This document shows, in pieces, positions 32,772 to 41,346 of a DNA stretch of 64,000 nt. Origin of the DNA: JAPKYZ01 sp033763835 (GTDB lineage: Bacteria; Acidobacteriota; Terriglobia; Bryobacterales; Bryobacteraceae); contig JANRJS010000006.1 of assembly GCA_033763835.1 (NCBI GenBank), positions 96,893 through 160,892 on the forward strand. Direction: 5' to 3'. The notes under the pieces were generated by a model. It made no database searches, was not told the DNA's origin, and saw nothing but the letters and a program-made list of their open reading frames with translations. The position numbers were made by a program, and so were the translations under genes. Within the stretch, counting starts at the first letter, position 1, and every line of letters begins with the position of its first letter.

Positions 32772-35003
32772 GTGAAATGGGAGACCTTACGAAATCCGCG
32801 CGTCTGGGCCGCCATTACCGCAGCGCTGGCGGCGGCGATCGCCGCCTACGTCTGGGTTCCCCGCTACTCGATCTCCCCCGCGTATGAGCCGCTAGTCGTC
32901 GCTCGCGGCAAGACGGGCGGGGTTCTGCGATTTCGCCTAAGCGGAGTCTTGGGGACGGACCGTGGATTCACCCTGTCGGCGGGGACTGTCTCCTGGAATG
33001 GCAACTCCGAGGCGGAAACCGGCGTCAAGGTCACGTTCCAACCGGCAGTTGGACGCACCGGCGCGCGCGGCGCAACCATCGAGGTTCGCGTCGAGGGGAT
33101 CGAAAAGCCCGGCGGGTACGAAATCCCGGTCATGAATGAAGGCGAGGAACTGACGCGCCTCACCGTATTGAATTCGGAGCAGATCGCGCGTGGCGCTTTC
33201 GGACCCGAAGTCACCGTCCGTCCCGGCGAGCGCAGCCTCTTGATTCTCGAAAACCGTTCGGACAAGGCGGTACCGCCCGTTGGTGCGAAGCTGCGCTACC
33301 GGCTCCGGTTCGGATCTTCGGATTTCTGCGGATGGTCGGCGGACGGCGTGACCGCAGTGGAGTGCGCGGACCGCAATAACTGGGCTTCGATTGAGATGAA
33401 CCCGTTCGGCGAAGCGCATATTCGCATCCAGCCGCGCGAGCGTTGGTTTTGGGATTCGCCTCGCCTTTTCGCCTCCGGGCGGCAATCGGGGCAACTCACG
33501 CTGGTAGAGGACAAGCTGAACGAGAAGGGCGAACCAACCGGCGAGATGCGGGAGTGGTCGATCCCGGTCGCCGCCAACTTCGATATGTTCCGCACGTGGC
33601 GGAGGTTGGCGGGCTGGATCGCGCTGGGCGCCCTGGCGTCGTTTTTCTTGAGCCAGAGCCTGCCGAACCTGCGCCGCAAGGAACGGCTACGCGCACGTCT
33701 CGAGAACGTCCGCCAGAAGATGCGTGAGGTGTCGCACCTGATCGACCCGCTCCTCGATGTGAATCTGCGGACCGAGCGCCAGCGGCTCGACGATCTGCGC
33801 CGGAGCGTCGGTCCCATATGGCCGGGCTATCAGCCGCTGGCGGAACAAGTGGAAGAACGTGTGGCGCAACTCGAGAAACGCGTCGATCTGGCGCAGCGTC
33901 TCGACCGCCTGTTGAACCGCATGCATTTCTGGCTCACCACCAACCCGCCGCCGACCATCTACAGCCGTGTGGATACAAAGCAGCGGCGAGTCTCCGAAGC
34001 GTTGGTGAAGCAGGAACCGTCCGCCGCCGATTTCTCTTTCGCCGACCAGACGCTGGCCGAGTTGGAATCGGTCTCGATCGGCGGCAATCCAGGCGCGGAG
34101 GAAACGTTTCGCAAGGAACTCGCCGAGCGGTTCGCCTCCTTGGCGTTGACCTTACTGCGGCAGCCGGAGCCGGTATGGGGCGAGGAGCTACCCAAAGCCT
34201 TGGCGGCTTGCGAACCGGAACTGTTCGCCGCGTTGCGCAAAGGCGCCGACTCGTTCGAGGATTGGAGCCGCCCATTGCGATTGGCCGACGCGGACGTCGA
34301 GCTGACCTACGCCGAGTCGATTTTCGAGTACGTCCGGTTGACTCGCGGCGGCCCGGCGTTTCCACCGGAGCGCGCGGCGGCTTTCGAGGCCCGGCTGCTG
34401 GAACTTTGCCACACGCGGAATACGCGCAATGCGATCGAGTTCCGGTCGATGCTCGCCGAGTGGGCCGACGGGATCTTCGAGGAAGACATCGTCGAAGAAC
34501 TTCGGCGCGGACGAGTGTCGATTCTGCGCGATCCTCCCGTGGTGCGGCGCAATCAAACCGTAAGGTTCCGCGTCGCCTTCCATCGCGCGGATTTGAACGA
34601 CTCGCTCGCGAAATCGAATCTGCAATGCGGCTGGGATCTGATCGGCGACGGGCGCACGCTAGCGCATGTTCGCGGCTGGGAGATCGCCCGCTACTTTCCG
34701 CTCGAATGGCAGTACACGGTTCGCGTGAACTTCATGTCGTCGAAAGGCGAGAAGATCGAAATTCCTTGCACGGAACAGCATTGCCCGAACGAAGACACGT
34801 TCCGCCCCCAGAAGGGCGAAGCGATGCGCGACTGGTCGAAAGATTGGCGTGAGGCGATCTATCTGATGGCAACGCTGGTGATCCCGGTAATCTCGGTGGC
34901 GGCAACAGCGGATCCCGAGACCGCGCCGTGGAGCCTCTTTACCCTCGGTTTCACGGCGGACAAGATTAAAGAAGTGCTGACCAACCGCTCGGTGCAAAAC
35001 TAG
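32772..35003 (+). CDS. Large membrane protein of unknown family
   Basis: 743 residues from GTG 32772. Reading the sequence: a membrane helix at about 11-30; two beta-rich segments, about 40-130 and 145-265, that look like immunoglobulin-type extracytoplasmic domains; a second helix at about 279-297; then an Arg/Glu/Leu-rich helical and partly coiled-coil region, 300-390; more helices to about 590; a third beta-rich segment, about 600-690; and a hydrophobic C-terminal helix, about 694-712. The first two domains would be outside and the coiled-coil part cytoplasmic. I do not recognise any catalytic motif or family. It lies between a HEAT protein and aat, all on the plus strand; aat starts 4 bases later. 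Confidence 0.8.
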   Translation: MKWETLRNPRVWAAITAALAAAIAAYVWVPRYSISPAYEPLVVARGKTGGVLRFRLSGVLGTDRGFTLSAGTVSWNGNSEAETGVKVTFQPAVGRTGARGATIEVRVEGIEKPGGYEIPVMNEGEELTRLTVLNSEQIARGAFGPEVTVRPGERSLLILENRSDKAVPPVGAKLRYRLRFGSSDFCGWSADGVTAVECADRNNWASIEMNPFGEAHIRIQPRERWFWDSPRLFASGRQSGQLTLVEDKLNEKGEPTGEMREWSIPVAANFDMFRTWRRLAGWIALGALASFFLSQSLPNLRRKERLRARLENVRQKMREVSHLIDPLLDVNLRTERQRLDDLRRSVGPIWPGYQPLAEQVEERVAQLEKRVDLAQRLDRLLNRMHFWLTTNPPPTIYSRVDTKQRRVSEALVKQEPSAADFSFADQTLAELESVSIGGNPGAEETFRKELAERFASLALTLLRQPEPVWGEELPKALAACEPELFAALRKGADSFEDWSRPLRLADADVELTYAESIFEYVRLTRGGPAFPPERAAAFEARLLELCHTRNTRNAIEFRSMLAEWADGIFEEDIVEELRRGRVSILRDPPVVRRNQTVRFRVAFHRADLNDSLAKSNLQCGWDLIGDGRTLAHVRGWEIARYFPLEWQYTVRVNFMSSKGEKIEIPCTEQHCPNEDTFRPQKGEAMRDWSKDWREAIYLMATLVIPVISVAATADPETAPWSLFTLGFTADKIKEVLTNRSVQN

Positions 35004-35007
35004 GGTC

Positions 35008-35682
35008 ATGGCGGGCGGATGGGAACGGTCGGCGTTTCCCAATCCTTTGCGGGCGCCCAAGTCCGGGCGAGTGGCGATTGGCGGCGACTTATCGCCGGCG
35101 CTGCTGCTCGACGCCTACGACCACGGTATCTTCCCCTGGTACTCGCAAGGCGAGCCGGTGCAATGGTGGTCGCCCGATCCGCGCGCCGTGATCACGCTCG
35201 AATCGCTGCACGTTTCGAAGAGCCTCACGGCGCTGTTGCGCAAAAACGCGTTTTCGATTACGTGGAATCGCGACTTCCAGGCGGTAATGAAAGCTTGCGG
35301 CGAGAACCGCGACGACGGTACGTGGATTACGCCCGAAATGATCGAGGCCTACGTCCGCCTGCATGAATTGCGTACGGCGCACTCGATCGAAGTTTGGCGC
35401 GGCGGCGAACTGGTGGGCGGCCTGTACGGCGTTGCGCGCGGAGCGGCGTTTATGGCGGAAAGCATGTTTCATCGCGCGACGAACGCCTCGAAAGTCGCGT
35501 TGGTTTCGGCGGTGCGCGGGCTGTGGGCGGCGGGGGTCCGGCTGATCGACGTCCAGTTCCTCACGCCGCACCTCGAATCGATGGGTGTGTTCGAGATTCC
35601 CCGCCAGGAGTATGTGCGCCGTGTCGCCGCGCTGCGCATCCTAGAGATAGACCTATGGTCCAAGCTTTCCTCCTCTTCCTGA
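35008..35682 (+). CDS. aat: Leucyl/phenylalanyl-tRNA--protein transferase
   Basis: 224 residues. It adds Leu or Phe to N-terminal Arg/Lys of proteins and so marks them for ClpAP (N-end rule). Signature blocks: FPNPLRAP, GRVAIGGDLSPALLLDAYDHGIFPWYSQGEPVQWWSPDPRAV, TWITPEMIEAYVRLHE, GGLYGVARGAAFMAESMFHRATNASKVAL and RLIDVQFLTPHLESMG. It follows the 743-residue protein by 4 bases and overlaps the lipoprotein gene by 28. Confidence 0.96.
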   Translation: MAGGWERSAFPNPLRAPKSGRVAIGGDLSPALLLDAYDHGIFPWYSQGEPVQWWSPDPRAVITLESLHVSKSLTALLRKNAFSITWNRDFQAVMKACGENRDDGTWITPEMIEAYVRLHELRTAHSIEVWRGGELVGGLYGVARGAAFMAESMFHRATNASKVALVSAVRGLWAAGVRLIDVQFLTPHLESMGVFEIPRQEYVRRVAALRILEIDLWSKLSSSS

Positions 35683-36152
35683 CGCTAGTCGCCGCCGGTT
35701 GCGCGCGCCAGGTTTCGACGACCGAGTTACGTCTGATCGCGCGGAGCGAAGGCGGGCGGACTTGGGTGGAGGTCACCGCTCCGCCGCAAGCGCTGCCGAT
35801 CAACGATTGGGTGAAGAAGTGCCCCGGCAATGTGAGCGTGCTGTACCAAAGTCCGCGAGTCGTCAGTCTGGGTTGCACGGGCGAAGCGCCCGAGTATGCG
35901 TCATTCCGGCTCGGAGATGGCCGTAGGCTCGTGTTGCGGGATACCATCCAGCGCGGCGTCGAGGGTCAATTGCAAGAGGCCGTCAATCGCTACCTGCGCA
36001 AAAAGAATCGAGGCGCGTTCATACCGGGCGACAGCTTCTCGCTCACCGCACAGGGCATGGTGTTCCCTACCCCCGAGGGCGACGTGATCGTGTCCTCGAT
36101 CGAAATGCGCCCGCTACTCAGCCCCGAGGCGGCGCTTTTGGTGGGGCGGTAG
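35655..36152 (+). CDS. Small lipoprotein, unknown
   Basis: 165 residues from ATG 35655 (MVQAFLLFLTLVAAGCARQ), which gives a lipoprotein signal with lipobox LVAAG-C at residue 16. The mature part is mostly beta strands with no motif I recognise (ELRLIARSEGGRTWVEVTAPP, then LRDTIQRGVEGQLQEAVNRYL). It would be processed by Lgt and LspA, both encoded at 55.6-56.8 kb. The frame is open upstream inside aat, but only the start chosen gives a signal. It overlaps the 3' end of aat by 28 bases. Confidence 0.75.
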   Translation: MVQAFLLFLTLVAAGCARQVSTTELRLIARSEGGRTWVEVTAPPQALPINDWVKKCPGNVSVLYQSPRVVSLGCTGEAPEYASFRLGDGRRLVLRDTIQRGVEGQLQEAVNRYLRKKNRGAFIPGDSFSLTAQGMVFPTPEGDVIVSSIEMRPLLSPEAALLVGR

Positions 36153-36157
36153 ACCTC

Positions 36158-36919
36158 CTATAAATTGACGCCGCCCGACACTTCGATGCGTTGCGCATTC
36201 ACCCAGCGATTGTCGTCGGATAGCAGCGCGGCGATCATCGGCCCGATGTCGTCCGGCACACCCACTCGCCCCAGCGCCGTTTGCGACGCGATCATTTTGT
36301 TGACGTGCTCGTTATCGCGCACCATCCCGCCGCCGAAATCGGTTTCGATCGCGCCCGGCGCGACGGTGTTAACCGCGATCCCGCGCGTTCCCAATTCCTT
36401 CGCCATGTAACGCGTCAATACCTCGACACCGCCCTTCATCGCCGCATAAGCCGAATAGCCGGGCATGGCAAAACGGGCGAGCCCGGAGGACAGGTTGACG
36501 ATGCGGCCGCCGTCGCGAATGAGCGGGAGCAGTTTCTGGGTTAGGAAAAACACGCCCTTGAGATGAACGGCGACCATCGAGTCGAACTGCTCTTCCGTCG
36601 TTTCGGCAAATGGCGCATGCAGGCCCGTACCCGCGTTGTTGACTAGGAAATCGAAATCGTCGCGACCCCACTCGGATTGCAGCGTCCGGCGCAGTTCGAA
36701 AGCGAACGCCTCGAATCCGGATGGCTTCGAGACATCGAGTTGCAGTGCCGCTGCCTTGCCGCCCAACTCTGCGATGGCGGCGGTAGCCGAGTCCGCCTCG
36801 GTCTTGTTCGAGTGATAAGTCAGGACGGTATCTACGCCTTTCTTGGCGAGGTGAATGGCGGTATTGCGGCCAAGTCCGCGAGACCCGCCGGTGATCAGAG
36901 CAATTTTCTTAGTGGGCAT
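36158..36919 (-). CDS. Short-chain dehydrogenase/reductase
   Basis: 253 residues. Classical SDR: cofactor loop ITGGSRGLGRNTA, NNAG in FLVNNAGTG, catalytic Ser in NLSSG and the Tyr-Lys pair in GYSAYAAMKGG. VAPGAIETDF and the C-terminal VNAQRIEVSGGVNL are typical. The cofactor loop with Arg/Ser after the first Gly suggests NADPH. The substrate is not apparent. It converges with the lipoprotein gene and starts 11 bases from a small gene on the same strand. Confidence 0.9.
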   Translation of the reverse strand: MPTKKIALITGGSRGLGRNTAIHLAKKGVDTVLTYHSNKTEADSATAAIAELGGKAAALQLDVSKPSGFEAFAFELRRTLQSEWGRDDFDFLVNNAGTGLHAPFAETTEEQFDSMVAVHLKGVFFLTQKLLPLIRDGGRIVNLSSGLARFAMPGYSAYAAMKGGVEVLTRYMAKELGTRGIAVNTVAPGAIETDFGGGMVRDNEHVNKMIASQTALGRVGVPDDIGPMIAALLSDDNRWVNAQRIEVSGGVNL

Positions 36920-36930
36920 ACCGAATCAGC

Positions 36931-37113
36931 TTAACGATGCGACTCTCGCGCCTCGCGCTTCAGTACTTCGCGGATCGACCGTACACACTCCGCGTTGTCC
37001 TCCATAACCGCTTTCCGCAAACGATTGCGCGTCGAGACCGCAAGCGCGACGGCCTTCGGGAACCGTTGGTCGACCCGGTCCCGCTCCTTGAATCCTTTCC
37101 CGCCTTCCCTCAT
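36931..37113 (-). CDS. Possible 60-residue basic protein
   Basis: 60 residues from ATG 37113 (MREGGKGFKERDRVDQRFPK). Codons end mostly in G or C, as in neighbouring true genes, and the sequence is an evenly charged amphipathic helix-rich protein (AVALAVSTRNRLRKAVMEDN...). No family recognised. It is divergent from trxA, whose start is 21 bases away, and co-directional with the SDR gene. Could equally be chance open frame in GC-rich DNA. Confidence 0.4.
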   Translation of the reverse strand: MREGGKGFKERDRVDQRFPKAVALAVSTRNRLRKAVMEDNAECVRSIREVLKREARESHR

Positions 37114-37133
37114 CAAAACGGGGCGGAGAGATA

Positions 37134-37478
37134 ATGAAAACAATGGCTGGACAAAACACTCTGAACTTTACCGATAGCGCCTTCGAGACCGAAGTGATCG
37201 CTTCCGACAAGCCCGTGCTGGTGGATTTTTGGGCCGAATGGTGCGGCCCCTGCCGGATGCTCGGCCCGACGGTGGACGCCGTCGCCGACGAGTACCAGGG
37301 CAAGGTGAAGGTCGGCAAGATGAACGTCGACGAGAACATGTCGACCCCTTCGCGCTACGGCATTCGCGGCATCCCCGCACTGCTGTTGTTCAAGGGTGGT
37401 AAGCCGGTCGGCCAGATCGTCGGCGCGGTACCCAAGGGCGAAATCACCAAGCTGCTCGACCAGCATGTGACCGCGTAA
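37134..37478 (+). CDS. trxA: Thioredoxin
   Basis: 114 residues from ATG 37134, which has GGAGAG about 5 nt upstream; a second ATG lies at codon 4. The active site is FWAEWCGPCRMLGP (WCGPC); the cis-Pro segment is GIRGIPALLLFKGGKPV. Length and motifs are those of a cytoplasmic Trx1-type disulfide reductase. It converges on the vapC gene, with ends 6 bases apart. Confidence 0.96.
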   Translation: MKTMAGQNTLNFTDSAFETEVIASDKPVLVDFWAEWCGPCRMLGPTVDAVADEYQGKVKVGKMNVDENMSTPSRYGIRGIPALLLFKGGKPVGQIVGAVPKGEITKLLDQHVTA

Positions 37479-37483
37479 GGGCT

Positions 37484-37870
37484 TTAGAGAACGGCGGCGA
37501 TATCCGTTTGCGCGAAATCGCCGCCTTTGTAAAGTAGCGGCTCGCGCGCGATCATTGCGGTTGCGTATGCGCAACAATCGCCCATATTCAACTTTGCAGG
37601 ATGATTGCCTTTTCCGAATCGTAGCCAAGCCTGTCTGGCCCGGTCGGCGTGGTCAGGCGAAAAAGCAACTAGTGTAATGCCCAACTCACGGACCAGTCGA
37701 CTGACATGGTCCCCGCGGGTATGGATTCGTGAATCGGATGCCATGCAAGCCTCAAAGAAGTTCACGGCCGACATCATTGGCGCCTCGTCAAATCGTATGA
37801 GGCGCGCAAACTCATTCTTTTCCGGTTCGCCGAAGAGGATTGCGAGAAGCGCCGACGAGTCGACGACCAT
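37484..37870 (-). CDS. vapC: VapC toxin (PIN-domain ribonuclease)
   Basis: 128 residues. PIN-domain acidic residues are in VVDSSALLAILFGE (first Asp), NFFEA (Glu), and LNMGDCCAYATA (later Asp), with the end LLYKGGDFAQTDI typical of VapC. The family cleaves tRNA or rRNA. It starts one base after the vapB stop (antitoxin first). This VapC resembles the one at 42.3 kb in its C-terminal half (GDC-AYA and LLYKG-DFA-TDI), so the two loci are related. Confidence 0.93.
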   Translation of the reverse strand: MVVDSSALLAILFGEPEKNEFARLIRFDEAPMMSAVNFFEACMASDSRIHTRGDHVSRLVRELGITLVAFSPDHADRARQAWLRFGKGNHPAKLNMGDCCAYATAMIAREPLLYKGGDFAQTDIAAVL

Positions 37871-37871
37871 T

Positions 37872-38129
37872 TTAATGGAACCCGCCCGACTCGTTGTATC
37901 CGATGATTTCGTCCGGAGTTCGGTCGTCGTATACGGGGAGTGCGTTGAACTCGTTCACGATGGCGTCGATGCGAGCCATAAAGTCGTCGGAGCTTGGCTT
38001 GACCCTCGACCTACGATGAAGCCGGTCCTCTAGAGAACGTTTCACGGTCTCCGTGATGGTCTCTCCGGTGAGATCGGCCAGTTTGCGGGCCAAAACCTCG
38101 GTTTCCGGATTCTTGATGTTGATCGCCAT
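37872..38129 (-). CDS. vapB: VapB antitoxin
   Basis: 85 residues. The start MAINIKNPETEVLARKLADLTGETITETVKRSL is the Rv0623/PSK-type DNA-binding domain common to VapB. The C-terminal part (IVNEFNALPVYDDRTPDEIIGY) should block the PIN active site. The pair with the next gene is a complete type II module and likely represses its own promoter, in the 44 bases upstream. Confidence 0.92.
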   Translation of the reverse strand: MAINIKNPETEVLARKLADLTGETITETVKRSLEDRLHRRSRVKPSSDDFMARIDAIVNEFNALPVYDDRTPDEIIGYNESGGFH

Positions 38130-38173
38130 GTCTTCCTCGCGATCTTTATTCTACATCGCAAGGAAGAAACCGC

Positions 38174-39847
38174 CTATGCTCCGCTGGTAACCGCTCCCTC
38201 CGCCGCCGACCCGACGCTGCGCACATACTTCCCGAATACCCCTACCCGGTACTTCGGCGCGGGCTTAACCCATTTCGCCTTCCGGGCAGCCAGCGTCGCG
38301 TCGCCCACCTCTAGGTTCATCACCCGGTTCTCTATATCGATCAGGATCGAGTCGCCTTCTTCGACGAAGGCGATAGGTCCGCCATCGATGGCCTCGGGAG
38401 CGATATGCCCGATCGAGAATCCGCGCGTCGCTCCGCTGAACCGACCGTCGGTCATCAGCGCCACCGATTCACCGAGCCCCGCACCGGCGATCGCGCCTGT
38501 CACGCCGAGCATTTCGCGCATCCCCGGCCCGCCCTTCGGCCCTTCATAACGGATCACGACCACGTCGCCGGGATTGATCCGGCCTTCGAGGACAGCTTTC
38601 ATCGCCGGTTCTTCGCTCTCGAACACGCGCGCGGGTCCTCGATGTTGTTTCTTCTCGATTCCGGTCACCTTAATTACTGCGCCCTCGGGCGCGAGCGTGC
38701 CTTTCAAGATCACCAATCCGCCGGTCTTTTTGATCGGATTATCGACCGGGCGGATCACCGGTTGGCCGGGCGTTTCTTTGGCGGTCGCGGCAGTCTCGTC
38801 GGCGAACGTGCGCCCGGTCACCGTCATCGGCGAACCTTTGGCATACCCGCCACGGAGCAACCGTTCGGCGATCACCGGAATACCGCCCGCTTTGTCCACG
38901 TCGAGCGCGACAAACTCCCCGGCCGGTTTGAGACTTACTAGTAGCGGCGTGCGTTCGCTGATGATTTGGAAGTCGTCGATCTGGAGCGGGACTTCGCCCT
39001 CGCGGGCCATCGCCAGCAAATGCAGAACGGCGTTGGTCGAGCCGCCCGTCGCCGCTACGGACGCGATCGCGTTCTCAAACGCAGTGCGGGTCGCGATATC
39101 GCGAGGCTTTAGGTTCTTCTCGACCGCTTCGACCGCCACCTTGCCGCAGTAAGCCGCCACCGCTTCCTTTCGCTTATCGACTTGCGGAACCGCGGCCGTG
39201 CCTAGAGGCGCGAGTCCGATGACCTCCATGACGGTGGCCATGGTGTTCGCTGTGAATTGACCGCCGCATGCGCCCGCGCCGGGACAGGCTTCGTTCTCGA
39301 TCGCGAGTAATTCGGCGTCCGAAATCTTCTTCGCGGCATGGGCGCCGACGGCCTCGAACACGTCCTGGATCGTGATCGCCTTCCCATTGTGGTGGCCGGG
39401 GAGAATCGAGCCGCCGTAAAGGATCACGCCGGGAACGTTGAGTCGCAACAGAGCCATCGCGGCGGCGGGAATGGTCTTGTCGCAGGCCACCAGACACACG
39501 AGACCGTCGAACATGTAGCCGCGCGCACAAAGTTCGATGGAATCGGCGATCAGGTCGCGCGAAACCAGCGACGCCTTCATGCCTTCGGTTCCCATCGTGA
39601 CGCCGTCGGAAATCGCGATGGTGTTGAACTCCATCGGCGTGCCGCCCGCCGCACGGACACCCGCCGTGACGTGCTCCGCCAACTCGCGGAGGTTGAAATT
39701 GCACGGCATCGTCTCGATCCAGGTGTTGGCGATCCCAATGATCGGCTTGCGCAGGTCTTCGTCGGTGAAGCCGATGGCTTTCAACATGCTGCGCGCGGGC
39801 GCGCGGTCGGGGCCTTGGGTGATGGTGTAGCTCTGCAACTGGGGCAT
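38174..39847 (-). CDS. ilvD: Dihydroxy-acid dehydratase
   Basis: 557 residues from ATG 39847 (MPQLQSYTITQGPDRAPARS). It dehydrates dihydroxy acids in valine/isoleucine synthesis with an Fe-S cluster. Cluster and metal motifs: IGIANTWIETMPCNFNLRE, CLVACDKTIPAAAMALLR, ENEACPGAGACGGQFTANTM, and near the end LMTDGRFSGATRGFSIGHIAPEA. The pattern NTW.E.MPCN is the form usual in bacterial and archaeal enzymes. A distant paralog (YjhG type) lies at 61.9 kb. It stands alone, downstream of nothing related. Confidence 0.96.
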   Translation of the reverse strand: MPQLQSYTITQGPDRAPARSMLKAIGFTDEDLRKPIIGIANTWIETMPCNFNLRELAEHVTAGVRAAGGTPMEFNTIAISDGVTMGTEGMKASLVSRDLIADSIELCARGYMFDGLVCLVACDKTIPAAAMALLRLNVPGVILYGGSILPGHHNGKAITIQDVFEAVGAHAAKKISDAELLAIENEACPGAGACGGQFTANTMATVMEVIGLAPLGTAAVPQVDKRKEAVAAYCGKVAVEAVEKNLKPRDIATRTAFENAIASVAATGGSTNAVLHLLAMAREGEVPLQIDDFQIISERTPLLVSLKPAGEFVALDVDKAGGIPVIAERLLRGGYAKGSPMTVTGRTFADETAATAKETPGQPVIRPVDNPIKKTGGLVILKGTLAPEGAVIKVTGIEKKQHRGPARVFESEEPAMKAVLEGRINPGDVVVIRYEGPKGGPGMREMLGVTGAIAGAGLGESVALMTDGRFSGATRGFSIGHIAPEAIDGGPIAFVEEGDSILIDIENRVMNLEVGDATLAARKAKWVKPAPKYRVGVFGKYVRSVGSAAEGAVTSGA

Positions 39848-39874
39848 GGGAAGCCGACAGTTTATCAAGCGGCG

Positions 39875-40324
39875 TCACTTGGATCGCGACGGCGGCGGCG
39901 CTTGCGGGTATTCGCGAGGAACTTCCGCCCAAGGATGCTTAACGTAATGCTCTTGTCCGACTGCATCGCGCCATACCGCGGAGAGGTTGGGAAATCCGAC
40001 TGGAATTGCGCCCACGCAATACCTGGAAGCATTTATCGCTAACACAACATCGTAGTCTTCAAAGGTTGCAAACACTGGTGATCTTATTTCGATTCGTCCC
40101 CATCGCCCCTGTTCCGATAGGGACAAGTGTTCATATGAACAATAGTGGCCGCGCTCGGCAAGGCAACGCCGTTGCAGTCTTTCGATGTCGGTCATAAGCC
40201 AAAGCACCCTTCTGAACCCGCTTGCTGGGTGAGAAGGAGTTCGGCTGCAAGAATCGAACGTCACTACCAACGGGGCCGTTCCAAGGATCAAATAAGCCGC
40301 TAAGCGAGATGCTACGCAATACAT
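39875..40324 (-). CDS. Possible small exported protein, unknown
   Basis: 149 residues if it starts at ATG 40324 (MYCVASRLAAYLILGTAPLV), which gives a signal-like N-terminus; the frame opens 12 codons earlier. The rest has four or more Cys and the segment YDVVLAINASRYCVGAIPVGFPNLSAVWRDAVGQ, which recalls C-terminal parts of secreted pilin-like proteins, followed by a Pro-rich end. Base composition in this stretch is somewhat less GC-biased than its neighbours. I do not recognise the family; it may be a degraded gene. Confidence 0.45.
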   Translation of the reverse strand: MYCVASRLAAYLILGTAPLVVTFDSCSRTPSHPASGFRRVLWLMTDIERLQRRCLAERGHYCSYEHLSLSEQGRWGRIEIRSPVFATFEDYDVVLAINASRYCVGAIPVGFPNLSAVWRDAVGQEHYVKHPWAEVPREYPQAPPPSRSK

Positions 40325-40410
40325 GAATGGATGACGCGACAAACCGCCGGGCGTGCACAACCGAACCGAACGATCCAGCGGCTGATAAAATCACGACCTA
40401 AGGAGTAAGC

Positions 40411-41334
40411 ATGATCACTCGCCGCGAATTCGCGCTCGCCACCGCCGCGTCGCCGCTACTGGCACAAACCGGTCCCATCCCCACGCGCCGACTGGGGAAC
40501 ATCAATTTTCAGGCTGGGATTTTCGGCATCGGCGCGCAGTACCTGGGCGATCCCGACAATCCGCAGTCGATGGTAGACCGCGTGATCGGCGAGGCGATCG
40601 ACAACGGCGTCAACTACATCGACACCGCGCCGCCGTACAACTTGAGCGAAGAGAAAGTCGGCAAGGCGCTGAAGGGTAAGCGCGACAAGGTGTTTCTGGT
40701 CACGAAGGTCGAGACCAACGCGCGCGGCGATGTCGATTATCAGATCAAGGACTCGCTACACAAACTCCAGACCGATTACCTCGACGCCGTGCACATTCAC
40801 AACGTCGGGCGAACGGACCGGTATCCCTCGCTCGAGCAGATGCTCGACCGCAAGGACGGCACGCTCGGCGCGCTGATGGCGTGGAAGAAGAAGGGTGTGA
40901 TCAAGCACATCGGCTGTACGTGTCACATGCGCCCCGCGCGCGCCATCCCGGTGTTCGAAACCGGCGAGATCGAGCTGTTCATGTGCAGCGTAAATTTCGT
41001 CGAACGGCACATTTACAACTTCGAGGAGAAGGTGCTGCCCGAGGCTCGCAAACGCGGTATCGGTGTGATCGGAATGAAAGTGCTCGGTGGCCCGGCGCAG
41101 GGCGGAGCGCGATTGATGGCGCCCGCCGATTACTCCGCCACGCTGCGGTACGCGTGGTCGACTCCGGGGCTGGCGGTGGCGATTGTGGGCGTCCGCAACG
41201 TCGATCAATTGCGCATGGGTCTTCAGGCGGCACGGTCGTACAAGCCGTTCGCGCCCGCCGAGATGACCTCGTTGATGGAGAAGGGCAAGACGCTCGCCGC
41301 CAATTGGGGACCCCTGCGCGGGCCGGTCGCTTAG
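40411..41334 (+). CDS. Aldo/keto reductase with an exported-type N-terminus
   Basis: 307 residues. The N-terminus MITRREFALATAASPLLAQTG resembles a twin-arginine signal, frequent in acidobacterial oxidoreductases. The barrel has NGVNYIDTAPPYNLSEEKVG with the Asp and Tyr, VFLVTKVET with the Lys, and DAVHIHNVG with the His of the catalytic tetrad. CTCHMRPARA is unusual, but no Fe-S ferredoxin domain follows. A strong AAGGAG site lies 8 nt before the ATG. The substrate is unknown. PIG-L follows 12 bases later. Confidence 0.88.
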   Translation: MITRREFALATAASPLLAQTGPIPTRRLGNINFQAGIFGIGAQYLGDPDNPQSMVDRVIGEAIDNGVNYIDTAPPYNLSEEKVGKALKGKRDKVFLVTKVETNARGDVDYQIKDSLHKLQTDYLDAVHIHNVGRTDRYPSLEQMLDRKDGTLGALMAWKKKGVIKHIGCTCHMRPARAIPVFETGEIELFMCSVNFVERHIYNFEEKVLPEARKRGIGVIGMKVLGGPAQGGARLMAPADYSATLRYAWSTPGLAVAIVGVRNVDQLRMGLQAARSYKPFAPAEMTSLMEKGKTLAANWGPLRGPVA

Positions 41335-41346
41335 CCGAGACGAAGC

